Made by a program: the position numbers and the translations under genes. A DNA stretch of 64,000 nt, from assembly GCA_022564295.1 (NCBI GenBank), contig JADFLR010000004.1, positions 75,840 to 139,839 on the forward strand. The letters run 5' to 3'. Of the stretch, positions 34,010-43,893 are shown piece after piece (position 1 is the stretch's first letter; each line of letters begins with the position of its first letter). The notes beneath the pieces were generated by a model. The model was not told the DNA's origin, searched no databases, and saw only the letters and a list, made by a program, of their open reading frames with translations. This stretch comes from Bacteroidota bacterium (GTDB lineage Bacteria; Bacteroidota; Ignavibacteria; Ignavibacteriales; Ignavibacteriaceae).

Positions 34010-36205
34010 ATGGGTAAAATGGTAGATTTAAAGAATTTGAATGATTCTCAGCGAAAAGCTGTTGAATATGTTGGTTCACCGCAGATGATAATTGCTGGTG
34101 CCGGCTCGGGTAAGACACGCGTGCTTACATTTAAAATTGCATATCTAATACAAAAAGAAAAATATAAACCGGAATCTATTCTTGCGTTAACCTTTACAAA
34201 TAAAGCTGCTAACGAAATGAAGGAGAGAATAAAGGAACTGATTGGGAAAAAAGCAGATAATTTGTGGATGGGTACTTTTCATTCTATTTTCGCCAAAATA
34301 TTAAGAATAGAAGCTAAGCACACCGCCTTCCAAAGAAATTTTTCTATTTACGATACTGAAGATTCATTATCGCTCGTAAATAATATCATTAATAATTTTG
34401 ATATTGATATTGAAGGAATTACGCCAAACTCGATAAGACATCGCATAAGTTTCATGAAAAACCACATGGTTATGCCAAAGGAATATCGCAAAAATCATGT
34501 TCATTCTTTTGATGATGAAAAGATAGCTGATATATATGATGAGTATCAAAAAAGACTTGTTGCAAATAATGCAATGGATTTTGATGATCTTCTTTTAAAA
34601 CCTATAGAATTGTTTAATGCAAAACCCAACATCCTGCAAAAGTATAAGAAGAAATTCAGTTACTTACTTGTTGATGAATTTCAGGATACAAACAAGGCAC
34701 AATATGAACTATTAAAATTATTTGTATCGCGTAGTTGTAAAATAACAGTTGTTGGCGATGATGCACAAAGCATCTATAGCTGGCGCGGTGCTAACTTGGA
34801 TAACATGCTTAACTTCGGAAAGGATTATCCAAAGCACAAAATATTCCGCTTAGAACAGAATTACAGATCTACCAAAACTATTCTTCAGGCGGCAGATTCT
34901 ATTATTAAAAATAATAAAGAACAGTTGGTTAAAACATTATGGACTGAGAACAACGACGGCGAAAAATTATCCGTGATTAAATGTGCAGATGAAAAAGATG
35001 AAGCTCTTCAAATTGCAAGACATATTAAAAGAGAGATCACAAAGAAAAAGTTAAGTCATAAAGATTTCACTGTTCTATACAGAACAAATGCTCAATCGCG
35101 TGTGCTGGAAGATATTTTCAGAAAGGAAAAACTGCCTTATGCGATAATAGGCGGGGTGGAATTTTACAGAAGAAAAGAAGTGAAAGATATAATTGCATAT
35201 CTTCGTGTAGTTGTTAACCAGAACGATGAAGAAAGCTTGCTTAGAATTATGAATTTTCCGCAAAGAGGTATTGGTAACACTACCGTTACACGGATGATCG
35301 CTTTTGCAAGGAAACATGAAATTTCGCTCTTCCAAACAATGGCAAGAGTTTTTGAAGTAATAGAAATAAAAGAAAGAATACAAAAGAATGTAAAGGGTTT
35401 CCGCCTTCTGTTAGAAAAATATATTGGATTGAAAGATAAACTTTCAGTTGGCGAGCTATCGAGAGCACTTGTTGATGATTTGAGCTTGATAAAAATGTTC
35501 AAAAATGAACGCACACAGGAGTCTATGCAAAGGTTGGAGAACATAAATCAATTACTTGCAGCGCTTACTGAATATTCTGAATCCGCAAAGAGTGTAAAGT
35601 TAGAAGACTTTCTTGAGGAAGTTTCTCTTGTTACAGGTGTAGATGCTTATGAAGATGATAAAAATGTTGTCACTTTAATGACGCTGCACAGTGCAAAGGG
35701 ACTCGAATTTCCTGTAGTATTTCTTTCAGGGTGCGAGGAGGATATCTTCCCTCTTTCAAACAGGTTTAGCTCCGACGCAACCGTTGCTGAGGAAAGAAGA
35801 TTATTTTATGTCGGTTTAACACGCGCGCAACAAAAGGTTTTTATCTGCCATGCAAGGTCAAGATATCGTTTTGGTGAAGTTGCATATCAAAGCAGATCGA
35901 GATTTATTGATGAGTTGGACCCCGAAACCTTCCAGGAAGTGAACGGCGGAATAGGCAGGAAATCCAACAGAAAAACCAGAAAAGAAATTTATTACGAATA
36001 TTTCGATACAGTTGATTATGCAGATTTTGATCATGATAATCTTGATATAAGACCCGGTAGCCGTGTGATGCATGAAAAGTTTGGATTAGGCAAAGTAACT
36101 GATATAACCGGTTCGGGAGAAATGGTAAAAGCAACTGTTCAGTTCGAAGGGAATAATATTAAAAACCTAATGCTAAGATTCGCAAAGCTTAAAATTCTTA
36201 ATTGA
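34010..36205 (+). CDS. uvrD: UvrD/PcrA-type superfamily 1 DNA helicase
   Basis: This is a 731-residue SF1A helicase. Motif I/Walker A is IIAGAGSGKTRVL (about residues 27-39), motif Ia LALTFTNKAANEMKER, and motif II VDEFQDTN (about 223-230). Motif III is VVGDDAQSIYSWRGA, motif IV HKIFRLEQNYRS, and motif V/VI VTLMTLHSAKGLEFPVVFLSGCEE with EERRLFYVGLTRAQ. The C-terminal end carries a small Tudor-like domain typical of PcrA (RPGSRVMHEKFGLGKVTDITG). It acts in nucleotide excision and mismatch repair, unwinding DNA 3' to 5'. A second in-frame ATG lies at 34019. The PFK gene starts 44 bases downstream. Confidence 0.95.
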   Translation: MGKMVDLKNLNDSQRKAVEYVGSPQMIIAGAGSGKTRVLTFKIAYLIQKEKYKPESILALTFTNKAANEMKERIKELIGKKADNLWMGTFHSIFAKILRIEAKHTAFQRNFSIYDTEDSLSLVNNIINNFDIDIEGITPNSIRHRISFMKNHMVMPKEYRKNHVHSFDDEKIADIYDEYQKRLVANNAMDFDDLLLKPIELFNAKPNILQKYKKKFSYLLVDEFQDTNKAQYELLKLFVSRSCKITVVGDDAQSIYSWRGANLDNMLNFGKDYPKHKIFRLEQNYRSTKTILQAADSIIKNNKEQLVKTLWTENNDGEKLSVIKCADEKDEALQIARHIKREITKKKLSHKDFTVLYRTNAQSRVLEDIFRKEKLPYAIIGGVEFYRRKEVKDIIAYLRVVVNQNDEESLLRIMNFPQRGIGNTTVTRMIAFARKHEISLFQTMARVFEVIEIKERIQKNVKGFRLLLEKYIGLKDKLSVGELSRALVDDLSLIKMFKNERTQESMQRLENINQLLAALTEYSESAKSVKLEDFLEEVSLVTGVDAYEDDKNVVTLMTLHSAKGLEFPVVFLSGCEEDIFPLSNRFSSDATVAEERRLFYVGLTRAQQKVFICHARSRYRFGEVAYQSRSRFIDELDPETFQEVNGGIGRKSNRKTRKEIYYEYFDTVDYADFDHDNLDIRPGSRVMHEKFGLGKVTDITGSGEMVKATVQFEGNNIKNLMLRFAKLKILN

Positions 36206-36248
36206 GGAGTGATTTTTTTATAATTGTAATAATTATAGAGATAAATTG

Positions 36249-37637
36249 ATGTCTATTGCACCCAAAAAATTGGCAATCCTTGTTGGCGGTGGTCCTGCAC
36301 CCGGAATAAACAGTGTGATCGGTGCGGCAACTATCAGGGCTGCTGTAGAAGGGATTGAAGTTATTGGGGTTAAGGATGGATTTAAGTGGATAATGGATGG
36401 TGACATAACTCGTGTGAAAGAACTTACGATTAAAAATGTCAGCAGAATTCATTTTCGTGGCGGTTCATTCATAGGTATTGCACGTGCCAATCCAACCTTG
36501 GATGAAAAACTCCTTGAAAATACGGTTACATCGTTATTAAGATTAAACGTAGATAAATTAATTACGATCGGTGGAGATGATACTGCGTACAGCGCACTTA
36601 AGGTAAATGAAATGGCGGCGGGAAGAATTTCGGTTGCACATGTTCCCAAAACAATAGATAATGATCTAGATCTTCCTCACGGCATTCCTACATTTGGGTT
36701 TCAGACAGCAAGGCATATAGGAGTTGAAGTTGTTAAAAACTTAATGGTTGATGCACAAACTACATCACGATGGTACTTTGTTATTTCGATGGGAAGGAAG
36801 GCAGGTCATCTTGCGCTTGGTATTGGAAAAGCGTCTGGTTCAACCTTAACTCTTATCCCCGAAGAATTTCCAGGAGATGAGATTAAATTAAATCACATTG
36901 TTGATGTTTTGGTTGGTGCAATTATAAAACGGCTTAGTTATGGAAGAACGGATGGTGTCGCAATAATTGCTGAGGGATTAGTCGAACGGCTAAATGCTTC
37001 TGATCTTGAAAACTTAGCTGATATAGAAAGAGATGCACACGATAATATAAGAATTGCCGAGGTGAACTTTGGCGAAATACTAAAAATGAAAGTACAGGTG
37101 AGGTTAAAAGAATTTAATCTAAAGACCACCATCGTCTCAAAAAATATTGGTTATGAGTTGAGATGTGCAGACCCTATACCGTACGATATGGAATATACAA
37201 GAGACCTTGGTTTTTCTGCATCGCAATTTTTATTAAATGGCGGCAGCGGAGCCATGATTTCAATTCAGGGCGGCAGATTTGTACCGTTATATTTTAAAGA
37301 CATATTGGATCCGAAAACAAACAGAACCAAAGTTAGAATGGTTGATCCAAGTTCGGAATCATTTTATATAGCAAGAAGATATATGCTAAGATTAAATCAG
37401 GCAGATTTTGATGATCCGCACGAACTTGCAAAACTTGCTGCAACTGCAGGACTTTCAATTGATGAGTTTGAAAAGAGATTTTATTATTTAATTGAGAATG
37501 ATCTTTTGTATAAACATATAAAAGACGGAAGTATTCTCTTAACCAGTTCGGAAACAAACATAGCTCACGAACCTTTGGGAGAAGTAACCGATCATAATCC
37601 AAACGACATTGAACATCCAAAAATTCATTCGGAGTAA
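36249..37637 (+). CDS. pfp: phosphofructokinase, pyrophosphate-dependent type
   Basis: This 462-residue enzyme phosphorylates fructose 6-phosphate. The donor-binding loop reads LVGGGPAPGINSVI (about 10-23). The key site GGDDTAYSA has Asp where ATP-dependent enzymes have Gly (GGDGS), and PKTIDNDL has Lys where they have Gly. Both changes are established marks of the PPi-dependent group. MGRKAGHLALG and PEEFPGDEI are conserved. The reaction is then reversible and spares ATP, which suits fermentative growth. The length exceeds that of short bacterial PFKs and fits the longer PPi clade. ATG 36249 is used; a TTG at 36246 is also in frame. Confidence 0.9.
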   Translation: MSIAPKKLAILVGGGPAPGINSVIGAATIRAAVEGIEVIGVKDGFKWIMDGDITRVKELTIKNVSRIHFRGGSFIGIARANPTLDEKLLENTVTSLLRLNVDKLITIGGDDTAYSALKVNEMAAGRISVAHVPKTIDNDLDLPHGIPTFGFQTARHIGVEVVKNLMVDAQTTSRWYFVISMGRKAGHLALGIGKASGSTLTLIPEEFPGDEIKLNHIVDVLVGAIIKRLSYGRTDGVAIIAEGLVERLNASDLENLADIERDAHDNIRIAEVNFGEILKMKVQVRLKEFNLKTTIVSKNIGYELRCADPIPYDMEYTRDLGFSASQFLLNGGSGAMISIQGGRFVPLYFKDILDPKTNRTKVRMVDPSSESFYIARRYMLRLNQADFDDPHELAKLAATAGLSIDEFEKRFYYLIENDLLYKHIKDGSILLTSSETNIAHEPLGEVTDHNPNDIEHPKIHSE

Positions 37638-37640
37638 GAA

Positions 37641-39917
37641 TTACTGTATGGGAATATTTGCATAAACCTTGCTGTAAAGGTTAAGCAATACCTTTTCAGG
37701 AGTGATTGGTGCAGAGATGTTAAAACGTGCATCGGGACGGAATTGTTTTAATGCATTCATAATGGCAAAGTAGCTGCCTATGCCATACATAAGAGGCGGC
37801 TCGCCAATAGCTTTTGATTTGAAAATTCCAAATGGGTTTTCAGAGTTCTTTAAAAATTCAATTTGAACATCCGGTGTAAAATGGATATCAGGCACTTTAT
37901 AAGTTGAAAGTGCATCAGTTAACAGTTCGCCTTTCTTATCATAAATAATTTCTTCAATTGTCATCCATCCAAGTCCCTGCATTATTGCACCTTCCGCCTG
38001 TCCGAGATCGATTATTGGAGTTATTGATTTGCCAAAATCGTGAATAGCTTTCACAGAATCTATTTTATAAATTCCGCGAAGACAATCAACAGTTACTTCT
38101 ATTACTGCTGTTCCATAAACGTGATAAGCAAAGGGTTTGCCTTTCTCTATTTCTCTGTCGAAATGGATACCCGGTGTTGCATAAAAAGCATGTGATGACA
38201 AATTAACTCTTTTTAAATGTGCCGTTTTAATTAATTTATTCCAAACCAAATTAGTTTTAGTGCCATCCTGATAAACTATTTCATCCTTAATTACAATGTG
38301 CGATGAGGATGAAGCGTTTAATATTTCTGCGGCAGTAACTTTAAGATGAGCAAGAATATTTAAGCAGGCACGTTCGGTGGCTTTACCGTTAAGATCAGCA
38401 GAGCTACTTGCAGCTGTGGGAGAAGTATTTGCAATTCGGGTTGTGTTCGTAGTTTCTGTTTTAACTCTTTCGATATTAACTGAAAAAACTTTTGATGCAA
38501 CCTGCCGGATTTTTTCATTCACACCCTGCCCCATTTCAACTGCTGCTGTGCTTACGCTAATACTTCCATCAGTGTAAACATGCACGAGTGCACTTGCCTG
38601 ATTCATCGAAGTGTTTGTAAAAGAAATACCAAAACAGATCGGCATAAACGCAATGCCTTTTTTATAAATGTTGTTATTATTGTTAAACTCATTTACACTG
38701 TTTCTTATTTCCGTAATATTATATTTTTCTTCCACTCTTCGCCATGTTATTTTCGCGTGACAATTTTCTGTTTTTTGTCCATACGGAAATTCATCACCTT
38801 CATCTAAAAGATTCTTATTCTGAATTTCCAAAGGATCGATTCCCATTTCCTCTGCAGCTTTATAAATTGCAGATTCAATCACAAACATTGCCTGCGGACC
38901 ACCAAACCCTCTGAATGCAGTATTGGGCGGAAGATTTGTTTTACAACTTATTGCAGTTGCCTTTACGTTTGGAATGTAATAACTGTTCGTGCAATGGAAT
39001 AATGTTCTTTCCAGAACGGCAGGTGAAAGATCAGCTGCCGCGCCAGCGTTTTGGTAAAACGTAACTTCGTAACCGATTATCTTACCTCCTTTATTTAAAC
39101 CGATCTTAAAATCAGATGAGTAAGGATGACGTTTACCTGTCATTATCATATCCTCCTGTCGCGGTAAGATTAATTTAACCGGCTTATTCAGTTTGAACGA
39201 TGCTAATGCAGCCATAACTGCCCAAGCAGTTGCCTGATCTTCTTTACCACCGAATGCGCCGCCGAGTCGTAATACATCAACTTCAACTTTGTGCATTGGG
39301 AGATTTAATATTCTTGCTGTAACTCGCTGTACAGCCGTTGGAGATTGAGTGGATGAAATTATTTTTACACCGCCACCTTCAACAGGAAATGCAAATGCAC
39401 CTTGAACTTCTAAATAAAGGTGTTCCTGCCCGCCTGATTCAGCACTTCCCTCAATTATATATTCACATTGATGCCAACATTCATCAATATTACCTAAGTT
39501 AAATGTGCGCGGTGGAACTATTAACTGATCTGCTTTGAATGCTTCCCGCGGATCTGTAATAACGGGAAGTTCATTAACTTCAATTTCTATTTTACGAGCT
39601 GCTTCCATTGCAATTAATTGAGAGTCTGCAACAACAATTGCAATTGGCTGTCCAATGAATTCTACTCTATCTGTTGCAAATAATACTTCATCGGGTACAA
39701 TTCCGCCAATTTGGTTTTCGCCGGGAATGTCCCTTACAGTATAGATTCCCCTTACACCCTTAATTTTGATTGCATCTTTGATATTGATGTTTATTAATTC
39801 TCCATGTGCAATCTTTGAATAACTTACAGATGCGTATAACAAACCTTCAGGAACTAAAATATCATCTACAAATTGTGATTCGCCTTTAACGTGTCTTATT
39901 AGATCGTAATTTTTCAT
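37641..39917 (-). CDS. xanthine dehydrogenase-type molybdenum-binding subunit
   Basis: This is a 758-residue subunit that binds the molybdopterin cofactor and oxidises an N-heterocycle. Marks include VRHVKGESQFVDDI near the N-terminus, LGGAFGGKEDQ (about 215-225), AFRGFGGPQAMF (about 322-333), EMGQGVNEKIRQVA (about 453-466), and the catalytic glutamate in IGEPPLMYGIGSY near residue 712. It starts at 39917, overlapping the FAD/iron-sulfur subunit gene by 4 bases. The length matches XdhB-type large subunits. The substrate is most likely hypoxanthine or xanthine, but related hydroxylases act on other purines and nicotinate. Confidence 0.9.
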   Translation of the reverse strand: MKNYDLIRHVKGESQFVDDILVPEGLLYASVSYSKIAHGELININIKDAIKIKGVRGIYTVRDIPGENQIGGIVPDEVLFATDRVEFIGQPIAIVVADSQLIAMEAARKIEIEVNELPVITDPREAFKADQLIVPPRTFNLGNIDECWHQCEYIIEGSAESGGQEHLYLEVQGAFAFPVEGGGVKIISSTQSPTAVQRVTARILNLPMHKVEVDVLRLGGAFGGKEDQATAWAVMAALASFKLNKPVKLILPRQEDMIMTGKRHPYSSDFKIGLNKGGKIIGYEVTFYQNAGAAADLSPAVLERTLFHCTNSYYIPNVKATAISCKTNLPPNTAFRGFGGPQAMFVIESAIYKAAEEMGIDPLEIQNKNLLDEGDEFPYGQKTENCHAKITWRRVEEKYNITEIRNSVNEFNNNNNIYKKGIAFMPICFGISFTNTSMNQASALVHVYTDGSISVSTAAVEMGQGVNEKIRQVASKVFSVNIERVKTETTNTTRIANTSPTAASSSADLNGKATERACLNILAHLKVTAAEILNASSSSHIVIKDEIVYQDGTKTNLVWNKLIKTAHLKRVNLSSHAFYATPGIHFDREIEKGKPFAYHVYGTAVIEVTVDCLRGIYKIDSVKAIHDFGKSITPIIDLGQAEGAIMQGLGWMTIEEIIYDKKGELLTDALSTYKVPDIHFTPDVQIEFLKNSENPFGIFKSKAIGEPPLMYGIGSYFAIMNALKQFRPDARFNISAPITPEKVLLNLYSKVYANIPIQ

Positions 39918-41338
39918 GCTAATTCCTTCACATTCATTTTATCAGGAAACAGCGTAATAAAATGTGCGTAAAAAAGTTGGCGTAACAGTAAGCTTTTATA
40001 GTCTGCCGACCCTCGTGCATCTGTAATTGGTGAAATTTCTGTTTGTGATATCGCAGCTGCTTCTGTTACGTTATCAGCAGTGATGGTTTTACCATTCAAA
40101 AACTCTGAAGTCTTTTTAAGAAAAAGTGGAATAGGTGCAACTCCACCTGCAGATAGATGAGCAGTAATTATGCTATCATCTGTAATTTCCAAATAGATTG
40201 AAGAATTTACGCTTGCAATATCGAGATAAGTACGCCGAGAAACTTTTTCAAAATTGAAGTGAGAATTTCCTGCAGGATAATCAAAACTTATACAGTCAAC
40301 CAGTTCACCCTCCTTAAGATCAAGTGTTTTATATCCTTTGTAAAAATCTTTCAGAAAAAGTTTTCTTTCGTTATTTTCTTTTTTAAGATGAACAACTACA
40401 TTAAGCGCAAGTAAAATGATTGTGATATCGGCTATTGGTGAAGCATTTACAATATTTCCTCCTACTGTTGCGGTGTTTCTGATCGGCAGCGAACCGAAGA
40501 GTTTTAACTGCTCTTTCAAGTGAGGTAAATATTTTGATATTATATCTGAATTGATAAGATCTGATACAGTAGCCGCTGCACCGATAATGCACTTTCCGTT
40601 CTCTTCTATTATTGTTGAAGAAATTCCGTTTGATGATAATAACTTAACATCATTCTTTAAAACATCCTCCCACTTTTGAACGAAAAGATCTGTTCCGCCG
40701 GCGATATAAAAATTAGGGACAACCTTTTCCTCTTCAGATATCTTTTCCTGTTTTAATTGTTTTAATCTTTTAGGAATTTCTGAAAAGTAATCAGGAATTA
40801 AACCTGATTTAATCAAAGCGCTAATATGATCGATGTGATTTGTAATATTGCCTGATAAAATTTCAGCGCTCTTTTGTGCTGCTCTAATTATTGAGGAATG
40901 ACCTGTGCAACGACAAATATTTCCATCCATTGAATCAATTGCATCATTTGGATTGTAAATTTTATTACTTAAGAAATATCCTGTCAACGAAACAATAAAT
41001 CCGGGTGTACAGAATCCGCATTGCGATGCCCCCTCTTCCACAAAAGATTCTTGAACAATGGTAAGTTCATCTGTGTTAATCCCTTCTACCGTTACAACGT
41101 GTTTTCCATTCACGTCACCGATTGGAAAAAGGCATGAATTAACAGAGTAGTAACTAATTTCTTTTCCACCGAACTCGCCTATAAGAACTGTACACGCACC
41201 GCAGTCACCTTCACGGCATCCTTCTTTTGTTCCGGTAAGCGCAAGGTTTTTCCGAAGAAAGTCTAATAATGAAAGTCCAGGATGAACTTCAGCGCTAACA
41301 TTTTCGCTGTTACAAATAAATTTAATTTTTGTTTTCAT
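39914..41338 (-). CDS. xanthine dehydrogenase-type FeS/FAD subunit
   Basis: This 474-residue subunit carries two [2Fe-2S] clusters and FAD. The plant-type cluster is at GCREGDCGACTVL (about 40-52). The helical second cluster is at QCGFCTPGF and ICRCTGHSSI (about 102-146). The FAD-binding site starts at IAGGTDLFVQ (about 215), with IRNTATVGGNIVNASPIAD (about 286-304). Fusing the FeS and FAD domains into one subunit is the XdhA layout of proteobacterial enzymes. Electrons pass from molybdenum to NAD+ or another acceptor. It is transcribed with the molybdenum subunit and divergent from the DUF1028 gene. No XdhC-type maturation factor lies next to it. Confidence 0.9.
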   Translation of the reverse strand: MKTKIKFICNSENVSAEVHPGLSLLDFLRKNLALTGTKEGCREGDCGACTVLIGEFGGKEISYYSVNSCLFPIGDVNGKHVVTVEGINTDELTIVQESFVEEGASQCGFCTPGFIVSLTGYFLSNKIYNPNDAIDSMDGNICRCTGHSSIIRAAQKSAEILSGNITNHIDHISALIKSGLIPDYFSEIPKRLKQLKQEKISEEEKVVPNFYIAGGTDLFVQKWEDVLKNDVKLLSSNGISSTIIEENGKCIIGAAATVSDLINSDIISKYLPHLKEQLKLFGSLPIRNTATVGGNIVNASPIADITIILLALNVVVHLKKENNERKLFLKDFYKGYKTLDLKEGELVDCISFDYPAGNSHFNFEKVSRRTYLDIASVNSSIYLEITDDSIITAHLSAGGVAPIPLFLKKTSEFLNGKTITADNVTEAAAISQTEISPITDARGSADYKSLLLRQLFYAHFITLFPDKMNVKELA

Positions 41339-41509
41339 CTTTTACTTCAAATAATATTTAAAAATAAATTTATCTGAGTCTAATAACAAGCACATTCATG
41401 TGCCAATCACTATTTTGATAATTGAGATAGGGGAACTTGAACATGGTGGAATGAACAATCAAATTGTTATTTTTAACTATATGATATTTCATTTATAAAG
41501 GAATTAATT

Positions 41510-42502
41510 ATGAAATCAAGATATTTGTCACTGTTATTTGTTTTCATCATGGGGGATTTAATATTCGCACAAAAGACTTTCTATTCCGAACCATTCGCAC
41601 ACACATATTCAATTGTTGCGAGAGATCCTGAAACAGGTGAGATGGGAGTAGCTGTTCAATCGCATTGGTTCTCCGTCGGCTCGATAGTGGCGTGGGGAGA
41701 GGCGGGTGTTGGTGTAATAGCAACTCAATCTTTTGTAAATGTCTCTTTCGGTCCACGCGGATTAGCATTATTAAAACGTGATAAAACAGCACAACAAGTT
41801 ATCGAGGCATTAATTGCTTCGGATGAAGGCAGAGATGTAAGACAATTAGCTGTTCTAAGTGCAAACGGAAGTGTTGATGCATATACAGGAAAAAATTGTA
41901 TTCCTGATGCAGGCCATTATGTGGGAGAAAACTTTTCGGTGCAGGCAAACCTGATGATGAATGATAAGGTATGGTCTGCAATGGCTGAAGCGTTTGAAAA
42001 TACAGGAGGACCGTTGGCTGAAAGAATGATTACCGCTCTTGAAGCTGCTCAGGAAGTTGGCGGCGATATAAGAGGAAAGCAATCGGCGAGTATATTAATT
42101 GTTAGAGGCGAATCAACCGGCAATGTATGGGAAGACAGGTTGATTGATCTTCGTGTTGAAGACCATCAGCATCCTGTTAAAGAACTGAAACGTCTGCTCC
42201 GCGTACATCGTGCGTATGAACATATGAATAACGGTGATCTTGCTGTTGAACATAATAATATGGAATTGGCTATGAAAGAATATTCTGCTGCAGAAGAAAT
42301 GTTTCCGGATAACGAAGAAATGAAATACTGGCATGCAGTTACGCTTGTTAATAATGGAGGACTGGAAGAAGCACTGCCACTTTTTAAAGAAGTGTTTGCA
42401 AAAAATGAAAACTGGAAAATATTAACTCCAAGATTAGTTCCGGTTGGTCTATTGAAAGTGAATGATAAACAATTGAAAAAAATATTATTAATTAGTGAAT
42501 AA
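41510..42502 (+). CDS. secreted DUF1028 protein with C-terminal TPR
   Basis: This 330-residue protein has a signal peptide (residues 1-20, ending FAQ). The DUF1028 domain (about 28-225) is recognised by SIVARDPETGEMGVAVQSH, the segment GVGVIATQSFVN and DIRGKQSASILIV. Two TPR-like units (about 240-310) follow. DUF1028 has an Ntn-hydrolase-like fold and is suspected of amidase activity, but this is unproven. Genes of this family frequently neighbour purine or ureide metabolism genes; here it is divergent from a xanthine dehydrogenase-type pair. The ribosome binding site AAAGGAATT precedes ATG 41510. Confidence 0.85.
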   Translation: MKSRYLSLLFVFIMGDLIFAQKTFYSEPFAHTYSIVARDPETGEMGVAVQSHWFSVGSIVAWGEAGVGVIATQSFVNVSFGPRGLALLKRDKTAQQVIEALIASDEGRDVRQLAVLSANGSVDAYTGKNCIPDAGHYVGENFSVQANLMMNDKVWSAMAEAFENTGGPLAERMITALEAAQEVGGDIRGKQSASILIVRGESTGNVWEDRLIDLRVEDHQHPVKELKRLLRVHRAYEHMNNGDLAVEHNNMELAMKEYSAAEEMFPDNEEMKYWHAVTLVNNGGLEEALPLFKEVFAKNENWKILTPRLVPVGLLKVNDKQLKKILLISE

Positions 42503-42522
42503 CAAATGTGATAAATCTATTA

Positions 42523-42530
42523 TAAATTTG
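42523..42530 (+). promoter_or_regulatory. possible -7 promoter element
   Basis: TAAATTTG matches the TAnnTTTG pattern and lies 35 bases before the ATG at 42565. There is no clear -33 partner. It is weak support on its own. Confidence 0.25.
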
Positions 42531-42564
42531 CGGTAGTAATTTTTTATTTATTCGGTGATATTAG

Positions 42565-43098
42565 ATGAAATACATTAATTCCATAATTCTGCTTTTGCAG
42601 ATTATCAGCATTACTGCCTGCGAATCTAAGACAGATGATGATTTAAACCATAGAGAAAATCAGGTTCCCCAGGTGACTATTCAAAATTTACCAAACCAAC
42701 AAAAAATAGAGGTGATGGTAAACTTTACGCCTGATGAGGAGATTATTAAAAATGAGATATTGAAGGTGCTGCAAAAAAATTTGGATGCAACACAAAATGA
42801 AAATGTTGCAGGTGTCTTAGAAACAATTCATGAAGATAGTCCGCAGCTATCTTCAACCAAGGGGGGGATGGAATATGTTTTTAATAATTTCGATATGAAA
42901 TACAAACTTGAGGATGTTAAATTTATCTCTATTACAAATGAAGAAGTAAAAGCTATATACCAGCAAACTACAAAAGCAGTAAGTGGTGGCGGCTTTGCTA
43001 ATTCACGTTCCATCGGTATTCACACGTTAAAAAAATCCAAAGACGGTAATTGGAAGATATTTAAGACGGAATATATTTCTTCGGGTCCAATTCAATAA
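42565..43098 (+). CDS. lipoprotein with NTF2-like (SnoaL-type) domain
   Basis: This 177-residue protein has a lipoprotein signal (LLLQIISITACES, Cys at about residue 19) and a charged linker. The domain at about 58-177 has alternating helix and strands typical of NTF2/SnoaL-like folds: IIKNEILKVLQKNLDATQNENVAGVLETIH, then DVKFISITNEEVKAIYQQ and GNWKIFKTEY at the end. Such domains can bind small ligands or serve as calcium/calmodulin-association-type dimers; the function is unknown. A terminator-like hairpin follows at 43171-43201. Confidence 0.65.
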   Translation: MKYINSIILLLQIISITACESKTDDDLNHRENQVPQVTIQNLPNQQKIEVMVNFTPDEEIIKNEILKVLQKNLDATQNENVAGVLETIHEDSPQLSSTKGGMEYVFNNFDMKYKLEDVKFISITNEEVKAIYQQTTKAVSGGGFANSRSIGIHTLKKSKDGNWKIFKTEYISSGPIQ

Positions 43099-43170
43099 GA
43101 TCTTTTGAATTGTACAAATTTATAACTTCAGTTAGCATGTGCACAGGATACTATCCGCGTAACGTTCAAT

Positions 43171-43201
43171 TATCTTATTCCAAGGAATTCAAGATAGTTT
43201 T
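43171..43201 (+). terminator. terminator-like hairpin
   Basis: TATCTTATTCC (43171-43181) can pair with GGAATTCAAGATA (43184-43196), with a two-base bulge. A short T-run follows within AAGATAGTTTTTG. It would end the transcript of the lipoprotein gene. The stem is AT-rich, so strength is uncertain. Confidence 0.4.
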
Positions 43202-43306
43202 TGAATGCTCTCCGAATAATTCGACGCTATTGCCAACCATTTAATTGTACTTTTTCTCTCGCAATAATGGAAAAAGGATGTTGTATTCCTCCCTCTTTTC
43301 ATCTAT

Positions 43307-43555
43307 TTAAATTATTTTTGCAAGATTATCATGAATATCGGAAGCGAGTTTTTTATGGCACAACGGGCACTTGAATTCCAAGTGTTCACCATTCTCATAA
43401 AAGAATAATGGATGTTTTGTAACTTCATAGTTTCCAAGTTCGGTATGAAGTAGAAAAATGCCGGATTCACCCAGATTATTTTTCACTGTGAATACTATTC
43501 TCCCCTCAACATTTACATAACCTCTGCAATGCGGACATAAAAAATACTCTTTCAT
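43307..43555 (-). CDS. small zinc-ribbon protein
   Basis: This 82-residue protein has two Cys pairs: CPHC at residues 7-10 and CPLC at about 64-67. They are likely to bind one zinc ion, with a beta-rich segment between them (VEGRIVFTVKNNLGESGIFLL). The ribosome binding site AAGGAGGG is near-perfect and supports the ATG at 43555. It has no neighbour in the same direction. Possible roles include nucleic-acid or protein binding; I cannot be more specific. Confidence 0.7.
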   Translation of the reverse strand: MKEYFLCPHCRGYVNVEGRIVFTVKNNLGESGIFLLHTELGNYEVTKHPLFFYENGEHLEFKCPLCHKKLASDIHDNLAKII

Positions 43556-43893
43556 TTTATACCCTCCTTTAATATTATTGTTTAATATGAGATATTTAAT
43601 GACATATTTAAGAAAAATTTGATTTTTTCGCTCTCAATTAACAAATAATTATCATTGAACATCGTTACTTATATCATTGTATGAATCGACTATTTATTTA
43701 ATTTATGGCATTCGTTAATAAAATAGAAATATCTTCAATTAAATAATTTTCTAAATCTATTATTACAATCGTGCTTCTTTTATCACTCTATTATTTTAAT
43801 TACTGACATTTCTATTGAGTTAACACAGCCTTTTTTTGTTTACTCTCTTTTTTAATATCATTATATTGAAGTAGAAGTTTTAAGAATCTGGCA
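43556..43893. other. 338-base intergenic region, no feature recognised
   Basis: This very AT-rich gap between the minus-strand zinc-ribbon gene and the plus-strand propeller gene holds promoters for both directions by position. I see only the zinc-ribbon ribosome binding site at its left end, and no repeat, hairpin or small ORF worth naming. Confidence 0.6.
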
